Positions 1 to 16,400 are shown, counted from the first letter of the stretch. The stretch: 64,000 nt of DNA from Bugula neritina (GCA_964035545.1 OZ037767.1:31605628-31669627); one strand, 5' to 3'. Translations and numbers: made by a program. Notes: a model not told the origin generated them from the letters alone.

Positions 1-13
1 GACTAAAAAAGAG

Positions 14-572
14 GTAAGTAACCTAATGGTTGATGATTACACTTACACTTACAGTGATACTCATACTCATACTGATTACAATTTTACAAATTTACTTTGG
101 ATTTAATTTTAGTAAATTTAGTACCAATATTTATATTAATAAATATAACTCAAACTGATGACTTGAAGCTGGGTTTCAATTTTTTCAAAAATCATTTTTC
201 AAAATGATTATACTGCTATTACAGTACTGGTAATACTAATAGTAGTACCTGCACCAATATCAATCCGCACCGCCATCTGTGGAAGCTGCAAATGTTGCGA
301 ACTTATTGAGTATTAAACACGCACACCAACAGACGCAATAGAAGTAGTAACCATTTTGAATTAGGGACTCAGTTTAGGCTTAGCATATAAATGCATATCT
401 CAAGTGACATTTTACTTTAAAACTAAGGACTATAGTTTAAGTTACACCTAGTCGTACAAGTCTGAATGACTCGAGTTGATTTCTAGTGTAGGTTATGGCC
501 GACTAGTGCACCAACTTTTAGTTCAAATTAAGTTTTTAAGTGTTTATTAATGATTTTATTTCTCGTTTTTAG
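14..572 (+). other. Probable 5'-UTR intron of the IAP gene
   Basis: A consensus donor (gtaagt) begins at 14 and a pyrimidine-rich acceptor ends at 572, two bases before the start codon at 575. The 13 bases before the donor contain a stop in the phase that would join the next exon, so they are read as untranslated leader. Confidence 0.5.
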
Positions 573-574
573 TA

Positions 575-3500
575 ATGCCACAAAGAAATTTTGATGCTAT
601 TGATGGGGAGGACAGGTTGGCTATTGCAGACTACGTTCCCGGCTATGACTGGATTCCTGGAAGGTTTGGGCCACCTCCTGGAATACCAAAGGCTAGAAAA
701 GATGAGTTTGGTAAGCAGCATACAAGCTACTATTTTCACAGAGCTATAGAATACAAATACTATGAAGATATGCATATTAAGTAATGTTGTGAAAGTTTAG
801 TTAGGGTTATGAATGTAATTTCTCAAAGATGTATGTTATACTTATATAGATGCAATGAATGACAGAGAATACCTGTATGCGTTCCTCAAACTGTCACAAG
901 AAGAGAAAGAGTCTCTCATGGTGTCTGAAGCAGAGAGAAGGAGGACATTCACAGCTCATTGGCCAATAGAGACAATAGTAAAAGCTAATGACTGTGCCAA
1001 GGAAGGGTTTTACTACACTGGTGTTGCTGACAGAGTGCAGTGTGCGTTCTGTGGGGGCATTGTGAGGAACTGGGAGAGAGGGGATGTACCTAAACTTCAG
1101 CATAAGAACTTTTTCAACTACTGCAGAATGGTTCAGAGTGAGTGCCGCATGAAACTCTTGTGTTTAAAGTATTTCCAAGTCACTTGGAGTATTGATGTGT
1201 TTACTGTTTGTAACTAATTTATTATTTGATATATTGTAGACAAACCCTGTCAGAATATTCCTCTCAATGAGTGTGGACTGCCTAAAGAGTTGATGACAAA
1301 CCAACTGAGTAGTAACTTTCGCACAGACTCTAGTGAGTACATTATTCTAATAATAGAAATCTTACAAACTTTGAGTATATTAAGGTAGAGAGTTGACTTA
1401 GTGTTATATTATGTATTAATGTATGTAAACTGTGCGATTGTAGAGCCAGCAACACTGGGAGATCTCAATATCAATACAGTCAGGCCCAAGGATCCAACGC
1501 TCTCTGTATTCACTAAGAGGAAAGAAACATACAAAAGATATTCTGATAGTAACCCAGTCCCTGCGGACAAACTGTGTGAAGCTGGTTTCTTCTACGAAGG
1601 TATTGGAGATAAGGTGAAGTGTTTCTGGTGTGATGGAGCTCTGGAAATGTGGAGTAAAGGGGATGAGCCGTGGATGGAGCATGCCAAATGGTACCCAGGA
1701 TGTACTTACGTTCAACAAACTAAAGGATTGGATTTTATTAGAAAAGCCAGAGCTACCATGACTCCTGATAATGTACACACTGCTGATACCCTGACTTATA
1801 ACAAGGGAGATGTTTCTTTTCTTGGTGAGTCTTATTAACCTTATTAACCTTCTGTACACAATGACATATTTGCTTACCAGGTGACTGCTATAATTGTATT
1901 GTATTGGTTTGAAATGGAAGCTTCCATCACTTTAGTGTGAAGTTCATTCTATATTAGGTGGAACACCCAGTGTTTAGATAATGCATTGGAAACCTCCACA
2001 TTGTAATACCAGCTGCTATAATATAATCTTATTGCGCATTAACTTTTTTGTTGCATAAGTGTTGATGCGTAAACTGCGTGTTGGACTTGCCAGGCAGTCA
2101 CTGGGATTTTCCCCAAAATTTTTGTATTACGAATAACCAGTCCCGTAAAAGTTGATATATTGCGCACGAAACAAACACAGGCCTAGAGGTGGCCAGCCGC
2201 ACGTATTCACGCAGTGTATGCCTAGCGTGTTCATGATAGATGTATATTAATTAGTAATCTTCTCAGCTCTAAGTATGACCTACTTTTCGTATCGTAGCAA
2301 CTAGTTAATGAATGCTGGCAGTTATTGATTGCTTTTATCCCCTGGCACTGAGGCGATTGACATTAAGTAGGTTGCGGCTACTTCAATAACTGCTGAGCCT
2401 CTTGAAAATCAATGCCTGCAACTAGCATTTAGCCTCACTAAGCGTACCCCCAGACTGCCTTGAATTAAAGATAAAATAAAGTTTAAAGCAATATTTTCAA
2501 ATCTAATATCAAGTAAAGGATTTCTAACCCTTTCGGCTAAAACTACAACTCTTGATATTATTGATACAGCCAACACCCTTCTCAGTACATGTAGTGTAAA
2601 TAACTCTCAGTACGTGTAGTGTAAATAACTCCCTGCCTGTATTTAACAGACGTGAAGATATCTGAGCCGGAACCTGAACTTCCTGTTGAAACTAAAGATG
2701 GCTACAAGTTCTGTCTCTCCCTCGGATACAGACATGAAGACATTAAAGAAGTATACGAAGCCAACAACAGTGAGTATCTGTGCACCATTGAGGGAGATCA
2801 TAACATTGTCTGTAACTCTCTACACCATTGAGTGAGATCATAGCGTTGTCTGTAACTCTCTACACCATTGAGTGACATCATAACATTGTCTGTAACTCTC
2901 TACACCATTGAGGGAGATCATAACATTGTCTGTAACTCTCTACACCATTGAGGGGATCATATTGTTGTCTGTAACTCAGAGTTTGGAGTTGTCATTACTG
3001 ATGTCTGTCTGTGTGTTTCAGATGAGGAGTTTGACATCGAGGACCAGGCACGGCTAGTCGGTATAGTCCAAGAACTATGCGAAGGCAACAGAGAGTCACT
3101 TGGTAAGTTCAAAGGTCACCATACAGCAATATTCAAATTAGAGTGTTTACATGATGAGTCATAAAATAGTCAGCCTTATGAGTCATGATATAACAATGCT
3201 GACTTTTTCAGAGAAATTTAAAGAAGAACGGTCAACACAGCAGAAACGTGAAACAAAGTCAGATGGTGTTGAACAGATGGACACCTCCACTCTTCCCAGC
3301 AGGTGAGAATCTATTTATACACTCAAATCTGAGAATATATTTATATAAATTCTATTTATTGTCAATGGGAAGTTGCTGCCTCTACACGTTCATATAATTT
3401 AAATGATTCTTTAGGCGGATAAATCTACCAGAGTTGATAACAAACCCCAACGAACCCTCAGACAAAGAGTGTAAGGATATCCTTGAAGCCATGAAGTGTA

Positions 3501-3771
3501 AAAAGTGTAAAACTAGATTGGTAAGTTGAATCAGTGATGTAATATTTCACAAATTTTACAAAACTTACACAATGCTTATGTTGCAAGCCCAATTGTCCCC
3601 ATCATTGTTTATGTTGCTATAGTTTGTTGTTGTTTGTTGTAGGCTGGAGCAGTTGTCCTCCCCTGTGGATGTTTCTGTTTGTGTCAAGAATGCAGCCGAG
3701 GAAACCTTCCTACAAAATGTCCGGCATGCTCCAATGTTGTGAAGGGGGCGTGTCGGACATTTCTCTCTTAA
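575..3771 (+). CDS. Inhibitor of apoptosis protein, BIR-BIR-UBA-RING
   Basis: Nine coding exons fit in phase: 575-710, 850-1137, 1240-1332, 1444-1824, 2650-2769, 3022-3102, 3212-3302, 3415-3520, 3643-3771, giving about 474 aa. BIR1 (about 75-140) has the C-x2-C-x16-H-x6-C zinc pattern (C110, C113, H130, C137). BIR2 (about 198-262) has C232, C235, H252, C259. Exons 5-6 encode a UBA-like ubiquitin-binding helical segment. The RING occupies 425-461 and the protein ends CRTFLS, like the XIAP/cIAP C-terminus. Family knowledge: IAPs bind caspases or adaptor proteins through BIRs and act as E3 ubiquitin ligases through the RING. There is no CARD. The RING ligand that is normally His (P-C-G-H) is Cys here (P-C-G-C). 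The first 45 residues are unrecognised but join exon 2 in phase. A GAG|GTAAGT donor at 13/14 suggests an upstream non-coding exon, so the ATG at 575 is used. Which IAP paralogue this is cannot be settled. Confidence 0.93.
2780..2970 (+). repeat. 40-bp minisatellite in IAP intron 5
   Basis: About five head-to-tail copies of a 40-bp unit (ctacaccattgag...gtctgtaactct) fill most of the short intron between the exons ending at 2769 and starting at 3022. Confidence 0.85.
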
Positions 3772-3940
3772 CCTTGACATTGGTTCTTCTTGCAGGAGGT
3801 ACTCAGTCCGCCATCCCATTGAATCTCATTCTCTGCTCAATCAATACGCTAGTCATTCAACTAATAATGGTGCTTTTTCATCTGAATTTGTACATACTGT
3901 GCCTTTCGATAAATTATTTTGAGCTAACCCAATATACATC

Positions 3941-3946
3941 AATAAA
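3941..3946 (+). promoter_or_regulatory. Polyadenylation signal of the IAP gene
   Basis: AATAAA lies 170 bp after the IAP stop, with further A-rich sequence and a second AATAAA-like site near 3979. It sits before the convergent ACOT7 terminus. Confidence 0.6.
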
Positions 3947-4330
3947 TAAAAAAAAGTTAAAAGCCAGTTTAAGAAAAAATAAAGTTACTGCAGCTACCAT
4001 TAATTAGCTTTATGGTTATAGGGAAAATCTTTCTGAAAATAAGGAAAAACCAAATAAAAAGGCAAAACACAAAACAGGTTATGTTATCGTTAGCCCAGAC
4101 GTGACAGCAATAGCCGAGTTCTGTGGGGCGGTGGCTGAGTTCTGTGGGGCAGTGGCTTGGTTACCCTTGTAGTTGGCTTTGTAGAAAGTGTGGAGAACTC
4201 AACGCAATTATGAATTTGATTTGGTTTTCTTATTTTGAAAAGAAGAAATTTTATTTCAGGTTTGGCAATCTTTATCTGGTATAACTAGCTATAATTTATT
4301 GGTTATTTTTTTTCAGTGTTATTGAGCACA

Positions 4331-4336
4331 TTTATT
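4331..4336 (-). promoter_or_regulatory. Candidate polyadenylation signal of the ACOT7-like gene
   Basis: TTTATT on the plus strand (AATAAA on minus) lies about 125 bp beyond the stop codon at 4459. The IAP and ACOT7 genes are therefore tail to tail with only a few hundred bases between them. Confidence 0.45.
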
Positions 4337-4458
4337 TAAGATAAATATATAACTAATGATAACCTCATGGTATTTTATGGATCAATATTCAATAAAACAT
4401 TATTCAATACATCATTTACTTGTCTATTACTTCATGTCCCTCCATCTAATCATACAAA

Positions 4459-7400
4459 TCAAATAGTTCTAGCTGGTGGAGGAGTTAATACTTGGCTAGT
4501 GTTGTTTGGCTTTTCAATGGTCACATGACCACTATTCTCCATGGCGCGCATATCGGTATACTTGAGGTGCTTTCTCATTTCATCAAACCTTTTCTGTCCT
4601 TCCTGGAACAGAGCTTCTTCTTCAGCTGTACTCAGCTACATAAGAATAGCTCTCTGGTGAACAATACATGTATTAGTAGTACATAAGAACTAAGCATCTT
4701 CTATTCAGCTGTACTCAGCTACATAAGAATAGCTCTCTGGTGAACAATACATGTATTAGTACATAAGAACTAAGCATCTTCTATTCAGCTGTACTCAACT
4801 ACATAAGAATAGCTCTCTGGTGAACAATACATGTATTAGTAGTACATAAGAATAGCTCTCTGGTGAACAATACATGTATTAGTAGTACATAAGAACTAAG
4901 CATCTTCTATTTAGCTGTACTCAGCTACATAAGAATAGCTCTCTGGTGAACAATACATGTATTAGTAGTACATAAGAATAGCTCTCTGGTGAACAATACA
5001 TGTATTAGTAGTACATAAGAACTAAGCATCTTCTATTTAGCTGTACTCAGCTACATAAGAATAGCTCTCTGGTGAACAATACATGTATTAGTAGTACATA
5101 AGAATAGCTCTCTGGTGAACAATACATGTATTAGTAGTACATAAGAACTAAGCATCTTCTATTTAGCTGTACTCAGCTACATAAGAATAGCTCTCTGGTG
5201 AACAATACATGTATTAGTAGTACATAAGAATAGCTCTCTGGTGAACAATACATGTATTCCAGATGTAACTATGCATTTAGACCCTATATTATTTGCCGAC
5301 GATACGAACCTCTTCTTTGAATCAAAAAATCTATTAAACAATATGGACGTCATAAACTGTGAATTAAAGAAAATTGAAAATTGGTGCAATAAAAATAAAT
5401 TAACTGTAAATATGAGTAAAACAAACTATATGATAATCAAAACAGCGCAAAATAAACAAGATTTAAATGGCTTTGCCTTAGAAATGTTTAACAAAAAATT
5501 AGTGGAAGTAAAATCAACTACCTTCTTAGGTATTATAATAGATTCACATCTTTCTTGGCAACAACATTGCAGCAAACTTTGTCAAAACCTAAGGCCCTTA
5601 GTAGGCTTGATAAGTAAATGTTCCAATCACCTACCTAGAAAAATTCTAATACAAATATATAACTCTTTTGTAAATTCTAAATTAACATATTGCCTAGAAT
5701 CGTGGGGTAATGCAGCAAACATTTATCTTGAACCACTACATTTACTGCAAAAGAAAATACTGAGAATTATATATAAAAAGCATCACCTTTCCCCATCTAA
5801 ACCACTGTTTCTTAGTTCTTCAATCATGCCTATTCACACTCTACACAAATTCAAATTAATACTGCTCTCACATAAACTTTACTATTCTCAACTAACACAT
5901 CTCACACATAACTATCCCACAAGATTTTCAGAGTTCAGCCTACAAACTCCTCCATCATCAACTGCTGCAGGTCAACGAAGAGTGGAATTCCAATGTTCGT
6001 CGCTATGGAATAAATTGCCTAGTTCTATTCGTGCTGTGGAGAGGGAGGCTGGTTTCAAACTTGCCCTGAGAGACCATCTAATGGCAAATTTCCAGATAAA
6101 AAAATAATACTTTTTTAAGTTGCTAAAACTTCCAAAAACCTAAACAAAAATCTTATATAACTGTCAACCATTCATGGCTCGGTGCCCCGACTAGCTACAG
6201 TGCTATTGCGCCATAGGCCCTGTCATTTTGTTTATTTTTTTCTCAATTAATTTTTTCCCGACTATGACAAAATAAAAAAACAAACAAACAAACAAACATA
6301 AGAACTAAGCATCTTCTATTCAGCTGTACTCAGCTACATAAGAATAGCTCTCTGGTGAACAATACATGTATTAGTAGTACATAAGAACTAAGCATCTTCT
6401 ATTCAGCTGTACTCAGCTACATAAGAATAGCTCTCTGGTGAACAATACATGTATTAGTACATAAACCATAGTATAAAATGTGAGCAGTGAGCTCATAACT
6501 CCATGATAAATTATGTGGTCATAGACAATTGACTTCCACTATAAACTGTAACTCTGGTGCTACAGGCAGACAATGGCAAGTTATCTAATAGGAGAACTAG
6601 CTCATATTTATTCAGAACTGATATATGGAGTAGTTTAATGTGGTAACAAACCCTTAGGGCTTAGCTTGTCATTTAAATATATCTTGAATGACTTTTTCTG
6701 CATATCACTATATTATTTCTTATATTCAGGCCCTAAGCTAACACATTACACATGTGCACAAATACATGCACAATATTCTTTGTCCAACAATTATGATCAC
6801 ATAAATTATTTTATCTTAAATATGATAGCAACTATATAAAGTAGGTGTGGTTTATAAGTAGGTGTGGTTTATAAGAATTGTGACAAACATGTCTAAGTAT
6901 AAAAATACCGATTCATTAATTTGAAAATTGTTTGCGAAGTTGAAATTGTCTTCTTCCTATTCCTTAAGAAGCCCTTATTAATATAAACCTATATATGGGA
7001 GTATTATACTTATATTATAGTATTATACCTATATGGGAGTATTACACTTATATTATAGTATTATACTTATATGGGAGTATTATACTTATATTATAGTATT
7101 ATACTTATATGGGAGTATTATACTTATATTATAGTATTATACTTATATTATAGTATTATACTTATATTATAGTATTATACTTATATGGGAGTATTATACT
7201 TATATTATAGTATTATACTTATATGGGAGTATTATACTTATATTATAGTATTATACTTATATGGGAGTATTATACTTATGTTATAGTATTATACTTATAT
7301 GGGAGTATTATACTTATATTATAGTATTATACTTATATGGGAGTATTATACTTATGTTATAGTATTATACTTATATGGGAGTATTATACTTATATTATAG

Positions 7401-10400
7401 TATTATACTTATATGGGAGTATTACACTTATATTATAGTATTATACTTATATGGGAGTATTATACTTATGTTATAGTATTATACTTATATGGGAGTATTA
7501 CACTTATATTATAGTATTATACTTATATGGGAGTATTATACTTATGTTATAGTATTATACTTATGTTATAGTATTATACTTATATTATAGTATTATACTT
7601 ATATGGGAGTATTATACTTATATTATAGTATTATACTTATATGGGAGTATTACACTTATATTATAGTATTATACTTATATTATAGTATTATACTTATATG
7701 GGAGTATTATACTTATATTATAGTATTATACTTATATGGGAGTATTACACTTATATTATAGTATTATACTTATATGGGAGTATTATACTTATATTATAGT
7801 ATTATACTTATATGGGAGTATTATACTTATGTTATAGTATTATACTTATATTATAGTATTATACTTATATGGGAGTATTATACTTATATTATAGTATTAT
7901 ACTTATATGGGAGTATTACACTTATATTATAGTATTATACTTATATGGGAGTATTATACTTATATTATAGTATTATACTTATATTATAGTATTATACTTA
8001 TATTATAGTATTATACTTATATGGGAGTATTACACTTATGTTATAGTATTATACTTATATTATAGTATTATACTTATATTATAGTATTATACTTATATGG
8101 GAGTATTATACTTATATTATAGTATTATACTTATATGGGAGTATTACACTTATGTTATAGTATTATACTTATATTATAGTATTATACTTATATTATAGTA
8201 TTATACTTATAGGGGAGTATTATACTTATATTATAGTATTATACTTATATTATAGTATTATACTTATGTTATAGTATTATACTTATATGGGAGTATTACA
8301 CTTATATTATAGTATTATACTGATATGGGAGTATTATACTTATATTATAGTATTATACTTATATGGGAGTATTACACTTATGTTATAGTATTATACTTAT
8401 ATTATAGTATTATACTTATATTATAGTATTATACTTATATGGGAGTATTATACTTATATTATAGTATTATACTTATATGGGAGTATTATACTTATATTAT
8501 AGTATTATACTTATATGGGAGTATTACACTTATGTTATAGTATTATACTTATATTATAGTATTATACTTATATTATAGTATTATACTTATATGGGAGTAT
8601 TATACTTATATTATAGTATTATACTTATATGGGAGTATTATACTTATATTATAGTATTATACTTATATGGGAGTATTATACTTATATTATAGTATTATAC
8701 TTATATGGGAGTATTATACTTATATTATAGTATTATACTTATATGGGAGTATTATACTTATATTATAGTATTATACTTATATGGGAGTATTATACTTATA
8801 TTATAGTATTATACTTATATGGGAGTATTACACTTATATTATAGTATTATACTTATATGGGAGTATTATACTTATATTATAGTATTATACTTATATGGGA
8901 GTATTACACTTATGTTATAGTATTATACTTATATTATAGTATTATACTTATATTATAGTATTATACTTATATGGGAGTATTATACTTATATTATAGTATT
9001 ATACTTATATGGGAGTATTATACTTATATTATAGTATTATACTTATATGGGAGTATTATACTTATATTATAGTATTATACTTATATGGGAGTATTACACT
9101 TATGTTATAGTATTATACTTATATTATAGTATTATACTTATATTATAGTATTATACTTATATTATAGTATTATACTTATATGGGAGTATTATACTTATAT
9201 TATAGTATTATACTTATATGGGAGTATTACACTTATATTATAGTATTATACTTATATGGGAGTATTATACTTATATTATAGTATTATACCTATATGGGAG
9301 TATTATACTTATATTATAGTATTATACTTATATGGGAGTATTACACTTATATTATAGTATTATACTTATATGGGAGTATTATACTTATATTATAGTATTA
9401 TACTTATATTATAGTATTATACTTATATTATAGTATTATACTTATATGGGAGTATTATACTTATATTATAGTATTATACTTATATGGGAGTATTACACTT
9501 ATGTTATAGTATTATACTTATATTATAGTATTATACTTATATTATAGTATTATACTTATATGGGAGTATTATACTTATATTATAGTATTATACTTATATG
9601 GGAGTATTACACTTATGTTATAGTATTATACTTATATTATAGTATTATACTTATATTATAGTATTATACTTATATGGGAGTATTATACTTATATTATAGT
9701 ATTATACTTATATGGGAGTATTATACTTATATTATAGTATTATACTTATATGGGAGTATTATACTTATATTATAGTATTATACTTATATGGGAGTATTAT
9801 ACTTATATTATAGTATTATACTTATATGGGAGTATTATACTTATATTATAGTATTATACTTATATGGGAGTATTACACTTATGTTATAGTATTATACTTA
9901 TATTATAGTATTATACTTATATTATAGTATTATACTTATATGGGAGTATTACACTTATATTATAGTATTATACTTATATGGGAGTATTACACTTATATTA
10001 TAGTATTATACTTATATGGGAGTATTATACTTATATTATAGTATTATACTTATATGGGAGTATTACACTTATATTATAGTATTATACTTATATGGGAGTA
10101 TTATACTTATATTATAGTATTATACTTATATGGGAGTATTACACTTATGTTATAGTATTATACTTATATTATAGTATTATACTTATATTATAGTATTATA
10201 CTTATATGGGAGTATTATACTTATATTATAGTATTATACTTATATGGGAGTATTACACTTATGTTATAGTATTATACTTATATTATAGTATTATACTTAT
10301 ATTATAGTATTATACTTATATGGGAGTATTATACTTATATTATAGTATTATACTTATATGGGAGTATTATACTTATATTATAGTATTATACTTATATGGG

Positions 10401-13400
10401 AGTATTATACTTATATTATAGTATTATACTTATATGGGAGTATTATACTTATGTTATAGTATTATACTTATATGGGAGTATTACACTTATATTATAGTAT
10501 TATACTTATATGGGAGTATTACACTTATATTATAGTATTATACTTATATGGGAGTATTATACTTATATTATAGTATTATACTTATATGGGAGTATTATAC
10601 TTATGTTATAGTATTATACTTATATTATAGTATTATACTTATATGGGAGTATTATACTTATATTATAGTATTATACTTATATGGGAGTATTATACTTATA
10701 TTATAGTATTATACTTATATGGGAGTATTATACTTATATTATAGTATTATACTTATATGGGAGTATTATACTTATGTTATAGTATTATACTTATATGGGA
10801 GTATTACACTTATATTATAGTATTATACTTATATGGGAGTATTACACTTATATTATAGTATTATACTTATATGGGAGTATTATACTTATATTATAGTATT
10901 ATACTTATATGGGAGTATTATACTTATGTTATAGTATTATACTTATATTATAGTATTATACTTATATGGGAGTATTATACTTATATTATAGTATTATACT
11001 TATATGGGAGTATTACACTTATATTATAGTATTATACTTATATGGGAGTATTATACTTATATTATAGTATTATACTTATATTATAGTATTATACTTATAT
11101 TATAGTATTATACTTATATGGGAGTATTACACTTATGTTATAGTATTATACTTATATTATAGTATTATACTTATATTATAGTATTATACTTATATGGGAG
11201 TATTATACTTATATTATAGTATTATACTTATATGGGAGTATTACACTTATGTTATAGTATTATACTTATATTATAGTATTATACTTATATTATAGTATTA
11301 TACTTATATGGGAGTATTATACTTATATTATAGTATTATACTTATATTATAGTATTATACTTATGTTATAGTATTATACTTATATGGGAGTATTACACTT
11401 ATATTATAGTATTATACTTATATGGGAGTATTATACTTATATTATAGTATTATACTTATATGGGAGTATTACACTTATGTTATAGTATTATACTTATATT
11501 ATAGTATTATACTTATATTATAGTATTATACTTATATGGGAGTATTATACTTATATTATAGTATTATACTTATATGGGAGTATTACACTTATGTTATAGT
11601 ATTATACTTATATTATAGTATTATACTTATATTATAGTATTATACTTATATGGGAGTATTATACTTATATTATAGTATTATACTTATATGGGAGTATTAT
11701 ACTTATATTATAGTATTATACTTATATGGGAGTATTATACTTATATTATAGTATTATACTTATATGGGAGTATTATACTTATATTATAGTATTATACTTA
11801 TATGGGAGTATTATACTTATATTATAGTATTATACTTATATGGGAGTATTATACTTATATTATAGTATTATACTTATATGGGAGTATTACACTTATATTA
11901 TAGTATTATACTTATATGGGAGTATTATACTTATATTATAGTATTATACTTATATGGGAGTATTACACTTATGTTATAGTATTATACTTATATTATAGTA
12001 TTATACTTATATTATAGTATTATACTTATATGGGAGTATTATACTTATATTATAGTATTATACTTATATGGGAGTATTATACTTATATTATAGTATTATA
12101 CTTATATTATAGTATTATACTTATATTATAGTATTACACTTATATTATAGTATTATACTTATATTATAGTATTATACTTATATGGGAGTATTATACTTAT
12201 ATTATAGTATTATACTTATATGGGAGTATTACACTTATATTATAGTATTATACTTATATGGGAGTATTATACTTATATTATAGTATTATACTTATATGGG
12301 AGTATTATACTTATGTTATAGTATTAGACTTATATTATAGTATTATACTTATATTATAGTATTATACTTATATTATAGTATTATACTTATATTATAGTAT
12401 TATACTTATATTATAGTATTATACTTATATGGGAGTATTATACTTATATTATAGTATTATACTTATATGGGAGTATTACACTTATTTTATAGTATTATAC
12501 TTATATTATAGTATTATACTTATATTATAGTATTATACTTATATTATAGTATTATACTTATATGGGAGTATTACACTTATATTATAGTATTATACTTATA
12601 TGGGAGTATTACACTTATATTATAGTATTATACTTATATGGGAGTATTATACTTATATTATAGTATTATACCTATATGGGAGTATTATACTTACATTATA
12701 GTATTATACTTATATGGGAGTATTACACTTATATTATAGTATTATACTTATATGGGAGTATTATACTTATATTATAGTATTATACTTATATTATAGTATT
12801 ATACTTATATTATAGTATTATACTTATATGGGAGTATTATACTTATATTATAGTATTATACTTATATGGGAGTATTACACTTATGTTATAGTATTATACT
12901 TATATTATAGTATTATACTTATATTATAGTATTATACTTATATGGGAGTATTATACTTATATTATAGTATTATACTTATATGGGAGTATTACACTTATGT
13001 TATAGTATTATACTTATATTATAGTATTATACTTATATTATAGTATTATACTTATATGGGAGTATTATACTTATATTATAGTATTATACTTATATGGGAG
13101 TATTATACTTATATTATAGTGTTATACTTATATGGGAGTATTATACTTATATTATAGTATTATACTTATATGGGAGTATTATACTTATATTATAGTATTA
13201 TACTTATATGGGAGTATTATACTTATATTATAGTATTATACTTATATGGGAGTATTACACTTATGTTATAGTATTATACTAATATTATAGTATTATACTT
13301 ATATTATAGTATTATACTTATATGGGAGTATTACACTTATATTATAGTATTATACTTATATGGGAGTATTACACTTATATTATAGTATTATACTTATATG

Positions 13401-16400
13401 GGAGTATTATACTTATATTATAGTATTATACTTATATGGGAGTATTACACTTATATTATAGTATTATACTTATATGGGAGTATTATACTTATATTATAGT
13501 ATTATACTTATATGGGAGTATTACACTTATGTTATAGTATTATACTTATATTATAGTATTATACTTATATTATAGTATTATACTTATATGGGAGTATTAT
13601 ACTTATATTATAGTATTATACTTATATGGGAGTATTACACTTATGTTATAGTATTATACTTATATTATAGTATTATACTTATATTATAGTATTATACTTA
13701 TATGGGAGTATTATACTTATATTATAGTATTATACTTATATGGGAGTATTATACTTATATTATAGTATTATACTTATATGGGAGTATTATACTTATATTA
13801 TAGTATTATACTTATATGGGAGTATTATACTTATATTATAGTATTATACTTATATGGGAGTATTACACTTATATTATAGTATTATACTTATATGGGAGTA
13901 TTATACTTATATTATAGTATTATACTTATATTATAGTATTATACTTATATGGGAGTATTACACTTATATTATAGTATTATACTTATATGGGAGTATTACA
14001 CTTATATTATAGTATTATACTTATATGGGAGTATTATACTTATATTATAGTATTATACTTATATTATAGTATTATACTTATATTATAGTATTATACTTAT
14101 ATGGGAGTATTATACTTATATTATAGTATTATACTTATATGGGAGTATTACACTTATATTATAGTATTATACTTATATGGGAGTATTATACTTATATTAT
14201 AGTATTATACTTATATGGGAGTATTACACTTATGTTATAGTATTATACTTATATTATAGTATTATACTTATATTATAGTATTATACTTATATGGGAGTAT
14301 TATACTTATATTATAGTATTATACTTATATGGGAGTATTATACTTATATTATAGTATTATACTTATATGGGAGTATTATACTTATATTATAGTATTATAC
14401 TTATATGGGAGTATTATACTTATATTATAGTATTATACTTATATGGGAGTATTATACTTATATTATAGTATTATACTTATATGGGAGTATTACACTTATA
14501 TTATAGTATTATACTTATATGGGAGTATTACACTTATATTATAGTATTATACTTATATGGGAGTATTATACTTATATTATAGTATTATACCTATATGGGA
14601 GTATTATACTTATATTATAGTATTATACTTATATGGGAGTATTATACTTATATTATAGTATTATACTTATATGGGAGTATTATACTTATATTATAGTATT
14701 ATACTTATATGGGAGTATTACACTTATATTATAGTATTATACTTATATGGGAGTATTATACTTATATTATAGTATTATACTTATATGGGAGTATTATACT
14801 TATATTATAGTATTATACTTATATGGGAGTATTATACTTATATTATAGTATTATACTTATATGGGAGTATTACACTTATATTATAGTATTATACTTATAT
14901 GGGAGTATTATACTTATGTTATAGTATTATACTTATATGGGAGTATTATACTTATATTATAGTATTATATTTATATTATAGTATAAACCTATATGGGAGT
15001 ATTACACTTATATTATAGTATTATACTTATATGGGAGTATTACACTTATATTATAGTATTATACTTATATTATAGTATTATACTTATATGGGAGTATTAT
15101 ACTTATATTATAGTATTATACCTATATGGGAGTATTGTACTTATATTATAGTATTACACTTATATTATAGTATTATACTTATATTATAGTATTATACTTA
15201 TATGGGAGTATTATACTTATATTATAGTATTATACTTATATGGGAGTATTATACTTATATTATAGTATTATACTTATATGGGAGTATTATACTTATATTA
15301 TAGTATTATACTTATATGGGAGTATTATACTTATATGGGAGTATTATACTTATATTATAGTATTATACTTATATTATAGTATTATACTTATATGGGAGTA
15401 TTATACTTATATTATAGTATTATACTTATATGGGAGTATTACACTTATATTATAGTATTATACTTATATTATAGTATTATACTTATATGGGAGTATTATA
15501 CTTATATTATAGTATTATACCTATATGGGAGTATTACACTTATATTATAGTATTATACTTATATGGGAGTATTATACTTATATTATAGTATTATACTTAT
15601 ATGGGAGTATTATACTTATATTATAGTATTATACTTATATGGGAGTATTATACTTATATTATAGTATTATACTTATATGGGAGTATTACACTTATATTAT
15701 AGTATTATACTTATATGGGAGTATTATACTTATATTATAGTATTATACTTATATGGGAGTATTATACTTATATGGGAGTATTATACTTATATTATAGTAT
15801 TATACTTATATGGGAGTATTACACTTATATTATAGTATTATACTTATATTATAGTATTATACTTATATGGGAGTATTATACTTATATTATAGTATTATAC
15901 TTATATGGGAGTATTATACTTATATTATAGTATTATACTTATATGGGAGTATTATACTTATATTATAGTATTATACCTATATGGGAGTATTATACTTATA
16001 TTATAGTATTATACTTATATGGGAGTATTACACTTATATTATAGTATTATACTTATATTATAGTATTATACTTATATTATAGTATTATACTTATATTATA
16101 GTATTATACTTATATGGGAGTATTACACTTATATTATAGTATTATACTTATATGGGAGTATTATACTTATATTATAGTATTATACTTATATGGGAGTATT
16201 ATACTTATATTATAGTATTATACTTATATGGGAGTATTATACTTATATTATAGTATTATACTTATATGGGAGTATTATACTTATATTATAGTATTATACT
16301 TATATGGGAGTATTACACTTATATTATAGTATTATACTTATATTATAGTATTATACTTATATTATAGTATTATACTTATATGGGAGTATTATACTTATAT

